The position numbers were made by a program, and so were the translations under genes. DNA of 64,000 nt, taken from contig NZ_AP022332.1 of NCBI RefSeq assembly GCF_009936375.1, positions 62,001-126,000 of the forward strand, in the 5' to 3' direction. The DNA comes from Methylosinus sp. C49. GTDB taxonomy: Bacteria; Pseudomonadota; Alphaproteobacteria; Rhizobiales; Beijerinckiaceae. Below, piece by piece: positions 19,102 to 27,910 of this stretch; position 1 is the stretch's first letter; every line of letters begins with the position of its first letter. The notes below the pieces were generated by a model. The model did no database searches and was not told the DNA's origin. It worked only from the letters and a program-made list of their open reading frames with translations.

Positions 19102-21558
19102 ATGAGCTTCTGGCGCAAGAAAGACAGCGACCGCAGCGAGGCTTCGCCCACGCTGGAGGCTCTGGTGCGACGTTCGCTGGCCGCGCTCGCGCTCGAGCGG
19201 CTGGCGCGCGGCGCCGCCGGGCTGGCCACGCTGCTTCTCATTTTCCTTGCGGCCTCCTTCGCCGGCCTCTGGCTCGAGATCGGCGCGAGCGCGCGGGCGC
19301 TCGGCGTCGGCGCTTTCGCGCTGGCGGCTCTGTGGATCGTCGGGCGCGGCCTCGTCGCCGGAGCGCCGCGGCGGCGCGAGGCTCTGGCGCGGCTCGACGC
19401 CTCGCCCGGCGCGGAGCATCGGCCCGCCGCCTCGCTCGAGGACACGCTCGCCGGCGGCGTCGACGATCCGACGACGCGCTCGCTCTGGGCTCTGCATCGC
19501 AGCCGGCTGGAGCGCAAGCTCGCGGCGATAGAGGTGACGCCGCCGGACCCCGGCCTGCCGCAGCGCGATCCTTTCGCTCTGCGCGCGGCCGCTCTGGTCG
19601 CCGCCGTGGCCGCGGCCTTTGTCGCCGGGGCGGATCGCGAGACGCGGCTGCTCTCCGCCTTCGATTGGGAGAGCGGTCCCGCCTCCGCGACGGGGGCGAG
19701 AGTCGACGCCTGGTTCGAGCCGCCCGCCTATACGGGCCGGCCGCCCATCGTGCTGCCGCAGCGCGCCGAAGGGCCTTGGGCGCAGATCTCGGCGCCCGTG
19801 AATTCCACGCTGGTGCTGCGCAGCCTCGGCGCGCGCGGGGCCGCGACCACCAGCGGCGGCCTCGCGCCGATCGAGGGCGGCAAGCAGAAGCAGCCCGGCG
19901 GCGAGGCCGAGGAGCGTTTCAAGCTCGCCGGCGACGCCGCGCTGGCGCTGCGCGGCGCCGGGGAGTTCCGCATTCAGGCGATCCCGGATCGCCCGCCGAC
20001 CATAGAGATCACGCAGCCGCCGCGCAATAATGCGCGCGGCACCATGACGCTCGGCTTTCGCACCGACGATGATTATGGCGTCATCGCCGGCGAGGCGGTC
20101 GCCGCCCTGCCCGGCTCGGCGCGGCCGAGCCGCTCGCTCTATCCGCCGCCGCGCCTCGCTCTGCCCGTGCCGCCGACCCGCGGCGGCCTCGGCGAGGCCA
20201 AGGCGACGCTCGATTTCTCCGACCATCCCTGGGCCGGCGCGCGCGTCGCGCTGACGCTGGTCGCCCACGACGAGGGCGGCAATGACGGCTTCTCCGCGCC
20301 GCTGGACGTCACTCTGCCAGAGCGCCGCTTCGCCAAGCCGCTCGCCCGCGCCCTCGCCGAGCAGCGCCGCAATCTGGCGCTGGACCCCGATCATTCCGCC
20401 CGCGCGCTGACGGCGGTGGACGCTCTGTCACTGGGCTCGGCGCTGTTCGAGACCCCCTCCTCGATCTTTCTGGGGCTGAGCGCCGCCAAGGCGCGGCTGC
20501 AAGCGGCGCGCGACGACGCCGATCTGCGCGAGGTCGCCGATCTTTTGTGGGCCATGGCGCTCTCTCTCGAGGAAGGCGACGTCGCGCAGGCGGAGCGCGA
20601 TCTGCGCGCGGCGCAAAAGGAGCTGCGCGAGGCTTTGGCGCGCGGCGCCAGCGAGGAAGAGATCGCCAAGCTGACGCAGGACATGCGCGCGGCGATGGAA
20701 AAATTCCTGAGCGGTCTCGGCCAGAAGAACGGCGAGAAGGCCGAGCGCTCCGCGCCGCAGCAGGGCGATCAGCGCGTGCTGACGCCGGACGATCTCGAGG
20801 CCATGCTGAGCGAGATCGAGAAGGCCGAGCGCGTTGGCGATCTCGCCGAGGCGCAACGCCTGCTCGACGATCTGCAGGATGTGCTGGAAAATCTTCGCCC
20901 CGCGCAGGCCGGCCGAGCCGACCCTCGCGCGCGGGAAATGTCGCGCGCGCTGGACGAGCTCGACAAGCTCACGCGCGAGGAGCAGCAATTGCGCGACGAG
21001 ACCAATCGCGGCCAGCAATCGGGCGGCGAGCCGCGACGCGGCGGCAAGGGCCAATCCTCTTCCCCCGACGACGCCCGCGGGCGGCAGAAGGCGTTGCGCG
21101 ACCGCCTGGAGCAGGAGCAGGACCGGCTGCGCCGCGCCGGCGAGGCCTCGCCCGATCTCTCCGACGCCGACAAGGCGATGAAAGAGGCCGAGAAGGCGCT
21201 CGGCCCCGGCGGCGAGGGACCCGGCCGCGCCGTGGACGCCCAGGGCCGCGCGCTACAGGCGCTGCGCCGCGGGGCCGACCAGCTCGCCTCCCGCATGCAG
21301 GGCGAGGGAGAAGAAGGCGAGGGGCAGAACGGCCGCACGGGCCGCCGCGCCGGAATGCGCCCCGGCGAGAGCGCCGATCCGCTCGGCCGCCCGGCCGGCC
21401 GCCAGCGCGGCCAGGAGGCCGGCGTCCATTACGATCCGCTCGGCCTGCCGCCGGCCGTGCGCGCCCGCCGCGTCCAGGAGGAGCTGCGCCGCCGTCTCGG
21501 CCAGCCGGAGCGCCCGGCCGAGGAGCTGGATTATTTCGAGCGGCTGCTGCGGCGGTGA
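19102..21558 (+). CDS. DUF4175 / TIGR02302-type membrane protein with low-complexity C-terminus
   Basis: An 818-residue protein. Residues about 20-90 hold two membrane helices, with a third near 155-175. A periplasmic region contains IQAIPDRPPTIEITQPP and DDDYGV. The C-terminal 350 residues are charged and low complexity, first coiled coil (EVADLLWAMALSLEEGDVAQAERDLRAAQKEL region) and then Arg/Gly/Glu-rich. This layout matches the conserved alphaproteobacterial DUF4175 family (TIGR02302), whose function is not known to me. The ATG at 19102 is followed by MSFWRKKDSDRSEASPTLE, typical of family starts. The gene is separated from the cbb3 operon by 115 bases. Confidence 0.8.
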   Translation: MSFWRKKDSDRSEASPTLEALVRRSLAALALERLARGAAGLATLLLIFLAASFAGLWLEIGASARALGVGAFALAALWIVGRGLVAGAPRRREALARLDASPGAEHRPAASLEDTLAGGVDDPTTRSLWALHRSRLERKLAAIEVTPPDPGLPQRDPFALRAAALVAAVAAAFVAGADRETRLLSAFDWESGPASATGARVDAWFEPPAYTGRPPIVLPQRAEGPWAQISAPVNSTLVLRSLGARGAATTSGGLAPIEGGKQKQPGGEAEERFKLAGDAALALRGAGEFRIQAIPDRPPTIEITQPPRNNARGTMTLGFRTDDDYGVIAGEAVAALPGSARPSRSLYPPPRLALPVPPTRGGLGEAKATLDFSDHPWAGARVALTLVAHDEGGNDGFSAPLDVTLPERRFAKPLARALAEQRRNLALDPDHSARALTAVDALSLGSALFETPSSIFLGLSAAKARLQAARDDADLREVADLLWAMALSLEEGDVAQAERDLRAAQKELREALARGASEEEIAKLTQDMRAAMEKFLSGLGQKNGEKAERSAPQQGDQRVLTPDDLEAMLSEIEKAERVGDLAEAQRLLDDLQDVLENLRPAQAGRADPRAREMSRALDELDKLTREEQQLRDETNRGQQSGGEPRRGGKGQSSSPDDARGRQKALRDRLEQEQDRLRRAGEASPDLSDADKAMKEAEKALGPGGEGPGRAVDAQGRALQALRRGADQLASRMQGEGEEGEGQNGRTGRRAGMRPGESADPLGRPAGRQRGQEAGVHYDPLGLPPAVRARRVQEELRRRLGQPERPAEELDYFERLLRR

Positions 21559-21632
21559 AAGACGGGCCCTCGCGCCGCTGACCCACACGACGAGGCGTAT
21601 TCGATCCAGTCGAACTGAGCGCGCACGCCCGT

Positions 21633-22220
21633 TCAGTCGTCCTCCCGCGCACGAAGCGAGGCGGCGTCAACGGCGGCTCGGCGTATCGACTTGCCGATTT
21701 GCTCCGCGAGCCGATTGCTCTTCACAGAACGCGCCAGCGTCAATCCGCCGATCAAAACGCCGAGCACCGACCAGGCGCGAGAGAGTCGCTGCTCCTCGTC
21801 TCCGCCCGGCAAGCCGTCGGCGACGAGGCCTGCGATCTTTTTCATTTTCGTTTCGAAGAGGGCCTTTACCTCGGGTTCCGATCGCGCGACCTCCGGCGAA
21901 AGGGTCGTCATCGCGCAGCCGCATGCGAGATCGTCACGATGGGCCTTGCCGAGATAATAATCGGCGAAGGCCCGCACCCAGTCGGCGCCATGCTCGCTCT
22001 GATACTGCGGAATGGCTCCGATCACCTCGTCGAGCCCCTGCTCCAGCGCATCGCGAAATGCGCCGTCCTTCGAGCCGAAATGAGCGTAAAAAGCTCCCGA
22101 CGTGACGCCCGCCGCCTTGGCGATGGCGTCGACGCCGACCCCCGCAAATCCATGGCTGCGGAAGCTCCGACTTGCCGCATCGCGCATGCGCTCGCGGGTC
22201 TGCTCCTTCTTCGTAGACAT
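21633..22220 (-). CDS. TetR family transcriptional regulator
   Basis: A 195-residue repressor-type regulator. The N-terminal helix-turn-helix (residues about 12-55: TRERMRDAASRSFRSHGFAG, then VGVDAIAKAAGVTSGAFYAHF) is canonical TetR. The C-terminal ligand domain has the pattern often seen in AcrR/YcdC-like members (CGCAMTTLSPEVARSEPEV). It is transcribed divergently from a small secreted protein and a cupin. The shared 182-base region contains three CGATCG-centred operator-like palindromes, so it probably represses itself and the divergent genes. The ligand is unknown. Confidence 0.92.
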   Translation of the reverse strand: MSTKKEQTRERMRDAASRSFRSHGFAGVGVDAIAKAAGVTSGAFYAHFGSKDGAFRDALEQGLDEVIGAIPQYQSEHGADWVRAFADYYLGKAHRDDLACGCAMTTLSPEVARSEPEVKALFETKMKKIAGLVADGLPGGDEEQRLSRAWSVLGVLIGGLTLARSVKSNRLAEQIGKSIRRAAVDAASLRAREDD

Positions 22221-22235
22221 CCGCCCTCGATGGTT

Positions 22236-22310
22236 TTTATCACGATCGCTATATTTCGCGTTGACAAGATAGCGATCGTTATCCTAGGTCTTATATATCG
22301 ATCGTTATAT
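22236..22310. promoter_or_regulatory. Three operator-like palindromes between tetR and the secreted-protein gene
   Basis: Three copies of a sequence close to TTATaaCGATCGtTATA have CGATCG cores at 22243-22248, 22273-22278 and 22299-22304. The middle copy reads GATAGCGATCGTTATC and the right copy TATATCGATCGTTATA, both near-palindromes. TetR proteins bind such inverted repeats. The middle copy directly follows a TTGACA hexamer (22261-22266) that could be the -35 element of the rightward promoter, so binding would block RNA polymerase. Confidence 0.7.
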
Positions 22311-22402
22311 TTCTGGAGCAGCCGGGGCGCAATGCCCCGACCGACGATCGCCATCACGGAATGGCGCGGCGTTCCAGCCGCACCAATAAGGAGCAACATC
22401 TC

Positions 22403-22900
22403 ATGCTCGAGAAAATCCTATTCCGATCCGTCGTCGCGTCTGTGATCGCGCTGACGGCCGCGTCAGGAGCCCAGGCTGGAAAAGCCCAGGCGGCAAACCA
22501 GTCCTGCATGACGATCGGCGGCGTAGCGATACCGAATTTTTTTGCAGAAGCAGACAATCCGATGATCATTTCCGCCGCGCTGACCGGGAGCGTGAACACC
22601 GCCGCTGGAAAGATCATCGCGCAACGACAAACTCCGACCGGTCTCGAAATGGATATGGAGCATTATTTCGGTCGAGACGACGGCGGCGCCTTTCAGACCA
22701 AGGATCTTGCCGTTCTGACCGCCGTGCCGGGAAAACCCGGTCGGTTCATGATCGAGATTTCCTACCACATTCAGGAAAATGTGACCCGTGGGACGTTGAA
22801 GGGCTACAAAGGGCAGTTCAACAGTTACGGGCTCGTCGACCTGCGCGATCCAGAAAATTTGGTCGGCCTCGTTCGCTATGCCGGCGACATCTGCAAATAG
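22403..22900 (+). CDS. Secreted protein of unknown function, 165 aa
   Basis: The ATG at 22403 has an AAGGAG ribosome site ten bases upstream (22388-22393) and begins a clear signal peptide (MLEKILFRSVVASVIALTAA, ending near AQAGKAQA). The mature part contains CMTIGGVAIPNFFAEADNP and ends in GDICK, so two cysteines could form a disulphide. The sequence looks like a small beta-rich periplasmic protein (AGKIIAQRQTPTGLEMDMEH). I do not recognise the family. It lies under three TetR-type operator sites and is followed by a terminator-like hairpin and then by an exported cupin. Confidence 0.75.
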   Translation: MLEKILFRSVVASVIALTAASGAQAGKAQAANQSCMTIGGVAIPNFFAEADNPMIISAALTGSVNTAAGKIIAQRQTPTGLEMDMEHYFGRDDGGAFQTKDLAVLTAVPGKPGRFMIEISYHIQENVTRGTLKGYKGQFNSYGLVDLRDPENLVGLVRYAGDICK

Positions 22901-22918
22901 GGCGTTTCAAAAAAAGCG

Positions 22919-22947
22919 CCGCCGGGCGACGCGTTGCGGCCCGGCGG
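22919..22947 (+). terminator. Terminator-like hairpin after the secreted-protein gene
   Basis: CCGCCGGGC and GCCCGGCGG form a perfect 9-bp stem with an 11-base loop starting 19 bases after the stop codon. The following GTTCTCTC is only weakly T-rich, so termination may be partial and could let transcription reach the cupin gene. Confidence 0.5.
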
Positions 22948-23028
22948 GTTCTCTCGCAGCGAACTGATCGCTTCCACGCGCGCAATAAGTCGAATGTTCC
23001 CCGTTCGCATCAGAGGTGAGGAGTCGAA

Positions 23029-23508
23029 ATGAGGCTTTCGCACGCATCCGAGATCGCGATCACGAAAATCGAGGCGGACATAAAGAGACGCTTGTTCCTG
23101 GGAGGGATGCTGGGCGCCGCCTTTGCGTTTTCCACCAAGCCGCTGAGCGCGCAAATGAAAACGCTCGGCGATACGATCGTCTCTTCGGACGGGATCAGCC
23201 GCACGACTCTCGAACGCTATGAAAACAGCGCGGGGGAAGAGTTTCGCTTGGTCCTCACCCTCTATCCTGCGGGCGTGGGATTACCCGCTCACCACCATCC
23301 CTCGGTCGCCCATAACTACATATTGGAGGGCGTAGCGGAATCGCAGTACGCGGGCGAGGAGCCGAGGAGGTTTGCCGCAGGGGAGAGCTATCAGGACAAG
23401 GCCGAGGTTCCGCACATGATTTTCAGAAATCCAGACGCCTCTTCCCCACTGAAATATTTGATCGCCTACACGGTCAAAAAGGGCCAGCCCTTTCTCATCA
23501 TTCCGTGA
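23029..23508 (+). CDS. Exported cupin-domain protein with Tat-like signal
   Basis: A 159-residue protein. Residues 18-42 read IKRRLFLGGMLGAAFAFS then TKPLSAQ, an RRxFL twin-arginine-type signal, so it is probably exported folded. The mature domain is a single cupin barrel with the metal-binding signature in PAHHHPSVAHNYILEGVAES (first motif) and a second motif around KAEVPHMIFRN. The histidines suggest a bound metal. The substrate is unknown. It lies 128 bases behind the secreted-protein gene and may share the TetR control. Confidence 0.82.
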   Translation: MRLSHASEIAITKIEADIKRRLFLGGMLGAAFAFSTKPLSAQMKTLGDTIVSSDGISRTTLERYENSAGEEFRLVLTLYPAGVGLPAHHHPSVAHNYILEGVAESQYAGEEPRRFAAGESYQDKAEVPHMIFRNPDASSPLKYLIAYTVKKGQPFLIIP

Positions 23509-23653
23509 CGAGCGAGATCGAAGCGGGAACGGACCGACACGAGCCGAAATCGCCCGGCGCGCCCCGCCTCGCGCTCCCCGCTTGCCCATCGCCCCCCGCT
23601 CCATTAGTCATTGAACCGCAACAGAGCGAGCGCCTCTGGGAGGAGCGGCCCCC

Positions 23654-23845
23654 ATGATGTCCAGCTGGTCCAACATCGCCGTCATGGGCGCGGTCGCCGT
23701 CGTCGCCATCGTCGTGCTGCTCGGCCTCGGCAATGTGCTGCGTGGGGGCGACGGCAATCTCTCGCAAAAGCTGATGCGCTGGCGCGTGGGCTTGCAATTT
23801 TGCGCTCTGCTGCTGATCCTGGCGATCCTCGCCTTTCGTCACTAG
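23654..23845 (+). CDS. HIG1-type twin-transmembrane protein, 63 aa
   Basis: A tiny membrane protein with two helices (residues about 7-27 and 45-61) separated by GGDGNLSQKLMRWRVGLQF. The NLSQKLMRWRVGLQFCAL string is the hallmark of bacterial HIG1-like (hypoxia-induced domain) proteins. Homologues commonly sit next to the cobalamin adenosyltransferase gene, as here (17 bases). Its molecular role in bacteria is unclear to me. Two adjacent ATGs (23654 and 23657) are possible starts. Confidence 0.8.
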   Translation: MMSSWSNIAVMGAVAVVAIVVLLGLGNVLRGGDGNLSQKLMRWRVGLQFCALLLILAILAFRH

Positions 23846-23862
23846 AGCAAGAGCCGCCGAAA

Positions 23863-24441
23863 ATGGTCCGCCTCGACAAGATCTACACGCGCGGCGGGGA
23901 CGCCGGCGCCACTTCCCTCGTCGGCGGCGAGCGTCGCCGCAAGGACGATCTGCGCGTCGAAGCCTATGGCGCGGTGGACGAGACCAACGCCGCCATCGGC
24001 CTCGCGCGGCTCGCCACGGGCGAGGACGCCGCGCTCGACGCCATGCTGGCGCGCATACAGAGCGATCTCTTCGACCTCGGCGCGGAGCTGGCGACGCCGC
24101 TGAAGCCGGGCGAGGCGACGCCGGAAAGCAGCCTCGCGATCGTGCAATCGCAGGTGGATCGGCTGGAGCGCGAGATCGACGAGCTGAACGCCTCGCTCGC
24201 GCCGCTCAAATCCTTCGTGCTGCCGGGCGGAACGGCGGCGGCCGCGCATCTCCATCTCGCCCGCACGGTGAGCCGCCGCGCCGAGCGCATAATGGTGGCG
24301 CTCGCCAATGCGCCGGAAGAGGCCGTCGGCGCTGTGGCGCTGCGCTATGTCAATCGCCTCTCGGATTTTCTCTTCGTCGCCGCGCGCTACGCAAACAAGG
24401 ACAAAGGCGACGTGCTGTGGACGCCGGGCGCGACGCGCTGA
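23863..24441 (+). CDS. Cob(I)alamin adenosyltransferase, PduO type
   Basis: A 192-residue enzyme that transfers the adenosyl group of ATP to cob(I)alamin to make coenzyme B12. The N-terminal ATP motif KIYTRGGDAGATSLVGGERRR and the later VDETNAAIGLAR and LPGGTAAAAHLHLARTVSRR strings are diagnostic of the PduO family. The frame is open upstream, but the ATG at 23863 gives the family's standard start (MVRLDKIYTRGGDAG). It lies just after the HIG1-type gene. Confidence 0.93.
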   Translation: MVRLDKIYTRGGDAGATSLVGGERRRKDDLRVEAYGAVDETNAAIGLARLATGEDAALDAMLARIQSDLFDLGAELATPLKPGEATPESSLAIVQSQVDRLEREIDELNASLAPLKSFVLPGGTAAAAHLHLARTVSRRAERIMVALANAPEEAVGAVALRYVNRLSDFLFVAARYANKDKGDVLWTPGATR

Positions 24442-24451
24442 GACGCCCGCC

Positions 24452-24994
24452 ATGCCCGCGCCGCTCCCAGTCGTTCTCAGCGCTCACGATCCGCGCTGGG
24501 CGCAGCTCGCCGCCGCGCATGCGGAGCGGCTGAAGGCTCTCGGCCCGCTGATCGAGGCCGTTCATCATATCGGCTCGACCTCTGTGCCGGGCCTCATGGC
24601 CAAGCCCCTCATCGATCTTCTGCCCGTGGTGAGCGATCTCGCCGCGCTCGACGCGCGGCGGAACGAGGTGGAGGCGCTCGGCTATGAGTGGCACGGCGAC
24701 TATGGAATAGAGGGGCGGCGCTTCTGCACCTGCTCGGACGCCGCCGGAGCGCGCCTCGCCAATGTGCATTTCTTCGCGGCGAATTCACCGCATGTGGCGC
24801 GCCATCTCGCCTTTCGCGATTATTTGCGCGCGCATCCCGAGGCGGCGCGCGCCTATGAACGGGAGAAGCGCCGCGCCGGCGCGCTGCACCCGCACAATTC
24901 CCACGATTATACCGATGAGAAGGCCGCCTTCGTGAAGGCGATGGAAGGCGAGGCGCTCGCTTGGTGGGAGAGGAATCGACCGCTCGCGGAGTGA
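24452..24994 (+). CDS. GrpB family protein (UPF0157, nucleotidyltransferase fold)
   Basis: A 180-residue protein with the GrpB/UPF0157 signature VHHIGSTSVPGLMAKPLIDL at residues about 33-52, part of a nucleotidyltransferase-like fold. The family's C-terminal pattern (FRDYLRAHPEAARAYEREK, YTDEKAAFV) is present. The biochemical role of the family is poorly defined. It begins ten bases after the adenosyltransferase stop and ends six bases before the convergent thioredoxin-fold gene. Confidence 0.88.
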   Translation: MPAPLPVVLSAHDPRWAQLAAAHAERLKALGPLIEAVHHIGSTSVPGLMAKPLIDLLPVVSDLAALDARRNEVEALGYEWHGDYGIEGRRFCTCSDAAGARLANVHFFAANSPHVARHLAFRDYLRAHPEAARAYEREKRRAGALHPHNSHDYTDEKAAFVKAMEGEALAWWERNRPLAE

Positions 24995-25000
24995 GACGCC

Positions 25001-25522
25001 TCAGCGCTTGCCGTCGATCCAGCTGGCGAGCTTCATATCGGTCAGCGCGCCGATCTCCGTCACCAGGGACCCATTCGGGGCGACGAGCGCGGTGAAGGGC
25101 AGCTCGCCCTGCCAATGATTGTCGACCTCGAAATAGAGCCGTTCGACGAAACGATCGGCGAAAGCGAAATTGACCGCCTGCATCAGCCCCGCCTTCTCCA
25201 TGCGGGCCAAGGCGCGGCGCCGGTCGCTCTCGGGATCGGCGTTGACGAAGACGAAATCGACGCCCGTCGTCTCACGGGCGAGCTTGCCCCATTCGGCGAG
25301 CTCCGAGACGCAGATGACGCAGGTCACAGACCAGAAATGCACGATGAGCGGACGCCCGGCGTGGGCCTTGCGGATGGCCTCGAAAGAGCCGCGCGCAAAG
25401 GGCGCGATCTCCTGCTTGCGCGCCTCTTGCGCCTGTGTGGCTTGCGGCCCTGCGAATTGCGCCAGGGCGCAGGCGACGAGGCCGGCGGCGGCCAATAGCG
25501 CATTTCTCATCCTCGGCCGCAT
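25001..25522 (-). CDS. Exported thioredoxin-fold (TlpA-like) protein
   Basis: A 173-residue protein with a signal peptide (MRPRMRNALLAAAGLVACAL) and a thioredoxin-like domain. The active-site region reads HFWSVTCVICVSELAEW, so the redox pair is C-V-I-C with Thr, not Trp, before the first cysteine. The cis-Pro region appears as GELPFTALVAPNG. Such periplasmic proteins reduce or transfer disulphides in cytochrome or copper-centre assembly. The AAGGAG site ten bases upstream supports the start at 25522. Confidence 0.85.
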   Translation of the reverse strand: MRPRMRNALLAAAGLVACALAQFAGPQATQAQEARKQEIAPFARGSFEAIRKAHAGRPLIVHFWSVTCVICVSELAEWGKLARETTGVDFVFVNADPESDRRRALARMEKAGLMQAVNFAFADRFVERLYFEVDNHWQGELPFTALVAPNGSLVTEIGALTDMKLASWIDGKR

Positions 25523-25692
25523 ATCCCACGTCTCCTTCTCGCGCCCCTCCTTATTACCTTAGCGGAAATCCGGCGTGGAGGCGAGCGGCGCCCGGCGACG
25601 GCGGAAAGGGGCTGGAGGATTTGCGCCTGTCGCATTGTGTTGTTAAGTCTGGGACCCGCGGCGCGGCGGCGCGCCGACCAACCGATCCGCCC

Positions 25693-27096
25693 ATGTCCGA
25701 CACAGCCGACATTTCGACCGACGCGGCCGCGCGCAAGACCTCGGCCGCCAAAGCCTCGATCGCCGCGAGCGCCGTGCTGACGGTCGCCAAGCTCGCGGCC
25801 GGCCTCGCCTCCGGCTCTCTGGCGCTGATCTCGGAGGCCGGCCATTCGGCCGCCGACGTCGCCGCCACAGTGCTGACCTATGTCGCCGTGCGCCAGGCCG
25901 AGAAGCCGGCGGACGAGAAGCACCATTACGGCCATGGCAAGGTCGAATCGCTCGCCGCGCTGATCGAGACCGGCCTGCTCTTCGGCCTCGCGCTGGTCGT
26001 CGCCGGCCAGGCCGCGCAGCGGCTCGGCGACACGGATGTGGAAATCGACGCCGGCTGGCCCGTCTTCGCCGTGCTGATTCTCTCCATCGTCGTCGATTTC
26101 GCGCGCGCGCGGCGGCTCGGCGCCGTCGCCGAGGAGACGCAGAGCGACGCGCTCGCCGCCGATGCGCTGCATTTCACCAGCGATCTCGTCTCCTCGGCGC
26201 TGGTCATCGTCGGCCTCGCGGCCACGCGCGCGGGCTTTGCGCAGGGCGACGCGCTCGCGGCTTTCGGCGTCGCCGCCTTCATCGCCATCGCCGGCTACAG
26301 GCTCGGGCGCCGCACTGTGGCGACGCTGCTCGACGCCGCGCCGCAGGAGCTGGTGCCGCAAATACAGGACATTCTGCGCGCGACGCCCGGCGTCATAGCG
26401 GTGGAGAGCCTGCGCCTGCGCACCGCCGGCCCCAAGGTGATGGGCGAGGCCGTCATCGGCGTCGCGCGGACGCTGCCGCTGGAGCGCGCCGCGCGCATAA
26501 AGGAAGACGCCAACGCCGCCATCACTGAGGCAATTCCCGGCGCACAGATCACCATCGCCACGCGCCCCATCGCGCTCGACGACGAGACCGTGCTGGAGCG
26601 CATTCTGCTGGTCGCCGCGCGGCGCCGCATACAGGTGCATCACATCATCGCGCAGACGGTGGGCGAGCGCCTCTCCATCACGCTGGATCTCGAGCTCGAC
26701 GGCGGCATGTCGCATGGGCGCGCGCATCAGATCGCCTCGGACCTCGAGCAGGCGATCCGCGAGGAGTTCGGCGAGGCGATCGAGATCGACACGCATATAG
26801 AGCCTTCCGAGCCGCAGCTGCTCACCGGCCAGGACGCAGAGCCGCAGACGCGCCGCGCCATCGCCGACGCGCTCGCGCGTCACGCCGCTCGGGGCGGAAA
26901 GGTGATGAATGTCCACGACGTTCGCGCGCGCGAGACGGGGGAAGGGCTGGTCGTCAATTACCACTGCTGCGTCGACCCGGAGCTCTCCGTCGACGCCACG
27001 CACGCCGCCGTCGACGAGGTGGAGCGGGCGGTGCGCGGCGAATTTCCGAACATCCTTCGAATTGCGGGACATGCGGAAATAAACGATCATTCCTGA
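25693..27096 (+). CDS. Cation diffusion facilitator (CDF) family transporter
   Basis: A 467-residue inner-membrane divalent-metal exporter. The transmembrane part has GHSAADV in helix 2 (HxxxD) and DALHFTSDL in helix 5 (HxxxD), the HD/HD metal site usual for zinc-type CDFs, and the family loop HHYGHGKVES. The C-terminal half is an unusually long cytoplasmic region with the usual CDF dimer domain followed by a second domain-like segment (RIQVHHIIAQTVGERLSITLD onward). The ATG at 25693 is chosen because the upstream open frame is basic and unlike CDF starts. Confidence 0.92.
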   Translation: MSDTADISTDAAARKTSAAKASIAASAVLTVAKLAAGLASGSLALISEAGHSAADVAATVLTYVAVRQAEKPADEKHHYGHGKVESLAALIETGLLFGLALVVAGQAAQRLGDTDVEIDAGWPVFAVLILSIVVDFARARRLGAVAEETQSDALAADALHFTSDLVSSALVIVGLAATRAGFAQGDALAAFGVAAFIAIAGYRLGRRTVATLLDAAPQELVPQIQDILRATPGVIAVESLRLRTAGPKVMGEAVIGVARTLPLERAARIKEDANAAITEAIPGAQITIATRPIALDDETVLERILLVAARRRIQVHHIIAQTVGERLSITLDLELDGGMSHGRAHQIASDLEQAIREEFGEAIEIDTHIEPSEPQLLTGQDAEPQTRRAIADALARHAARGGKVMNVHDVRARETGEGLVVNYHCCVDPELSVDATHAAVDEVERAVRGEFPNILRIAGHAEINDHS

Positions 27097-27198
27097 GCGC
27101 GCCGGAGCGCGCGGCGCGCAGTGTCCATATTGTCTTTTGAGCGGAATGCAGCTATCCGTAGCGCGAAATAATGGAATAGTTTTTTCGAGGCCGCGATC

Positions 27199-27864
27199 AT
27201 GTCGAACGTCACGGGCAAAGCCTATGGAATGAACGTCATTACGCCGATGAAACCCTGGCGGACCTGGTTCAATCGCTTCAGCTTCATGATCTCGCGGTCG
27301 ATTCCCTCCTCGCTCGGCGGCTTGCTCGGACTCCGCTTCATCCATTTCGCGCGCTGGGCCATCATCAAGCGCGACCAATGGCCCGATCTCGGCCAGGGCA
27401 AGCAGCAGCTCGCCAATGACTATCTGCTGTTCTGCAGCAATTTCAACGGCACATGGGACCAATATATCGACGCCTTCGCCGACGGCCTGCCCAATGGCCT
27501 CGATCTGCTCTGGTTCACGAGCACGAAATATCCCCATTCCGTGCCGATCACGCCGTTCAAGAATTACATTCGCGCCAATCAGATCGACACCAACTACTAT
27601 TACAATTCCGTTCCCGGCGCCGCGCAGCGCGACGTGACGGCCGCCCTGCGCGTGCGCGAGGCGCTGCTGAAGCTCGAGGCGAATCTGCAAGCCTCGACGC
27701 CGGAGCAGTTCCGCGCGCTCTACGTCCGCTATCTCTGCACGGTGCAGAACGACCTCGGCTACGAAGGTCGCGCGCCGGTCGCCAGCAATGATACGGAAAA
27801 CGCCGAGATCAATCGCGAGGACTATCTGCGCTTCGCCGGCGAGCTGGCGACGAGCGCCCGCTGA
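27199..27864 (+). CDS. Unknown protein of the DyP/P450 locus, first gene (221 aa)
   Basis: No family recognised. The soluble 221-residue protein has a core IHFARWAIIKRDQWPDLG, then NDYLLFCSNFNGTWDQYIDAF, then NQIDTNYYYNS. The second gene of this locus carries the same three blocks in the same order, so the two are probably divergent relatives with a shared fold. The block spacing recalls the ferredoxin-like halves of DyP/chlorite-dismutase proteins, but that is only a guess. It is the first of four genes separated by 46, 9 and 22 bases, so it is probably co-expressed with the peroxidase homologue and P450. Confidence 0.75.
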   Translation: MSNVTGKAYGMNVITPMKPWRTWFNRFSFMISRSIPSSLGGLLGLRFIHFARWAIIKRDQWPDLGQGKQQLANDYLLFCSNFNGTWDQYIDAFADGLPNGLDLLWFTSTKYPHSVPITPFKNYIRANQIDTNYYYNSVPGAAQRDVTAALRVREALLKLEANLQASTPEQFRALYVRYLCTVQNDLGYEGRAPVASNDTENAEINREDYLRFAGELATSAR

Positions 27865-27910
27865 CGCATCCGTCCGCAAGACAGAATTCACGTTTTCTAA
27901 AGAGGCCGTC

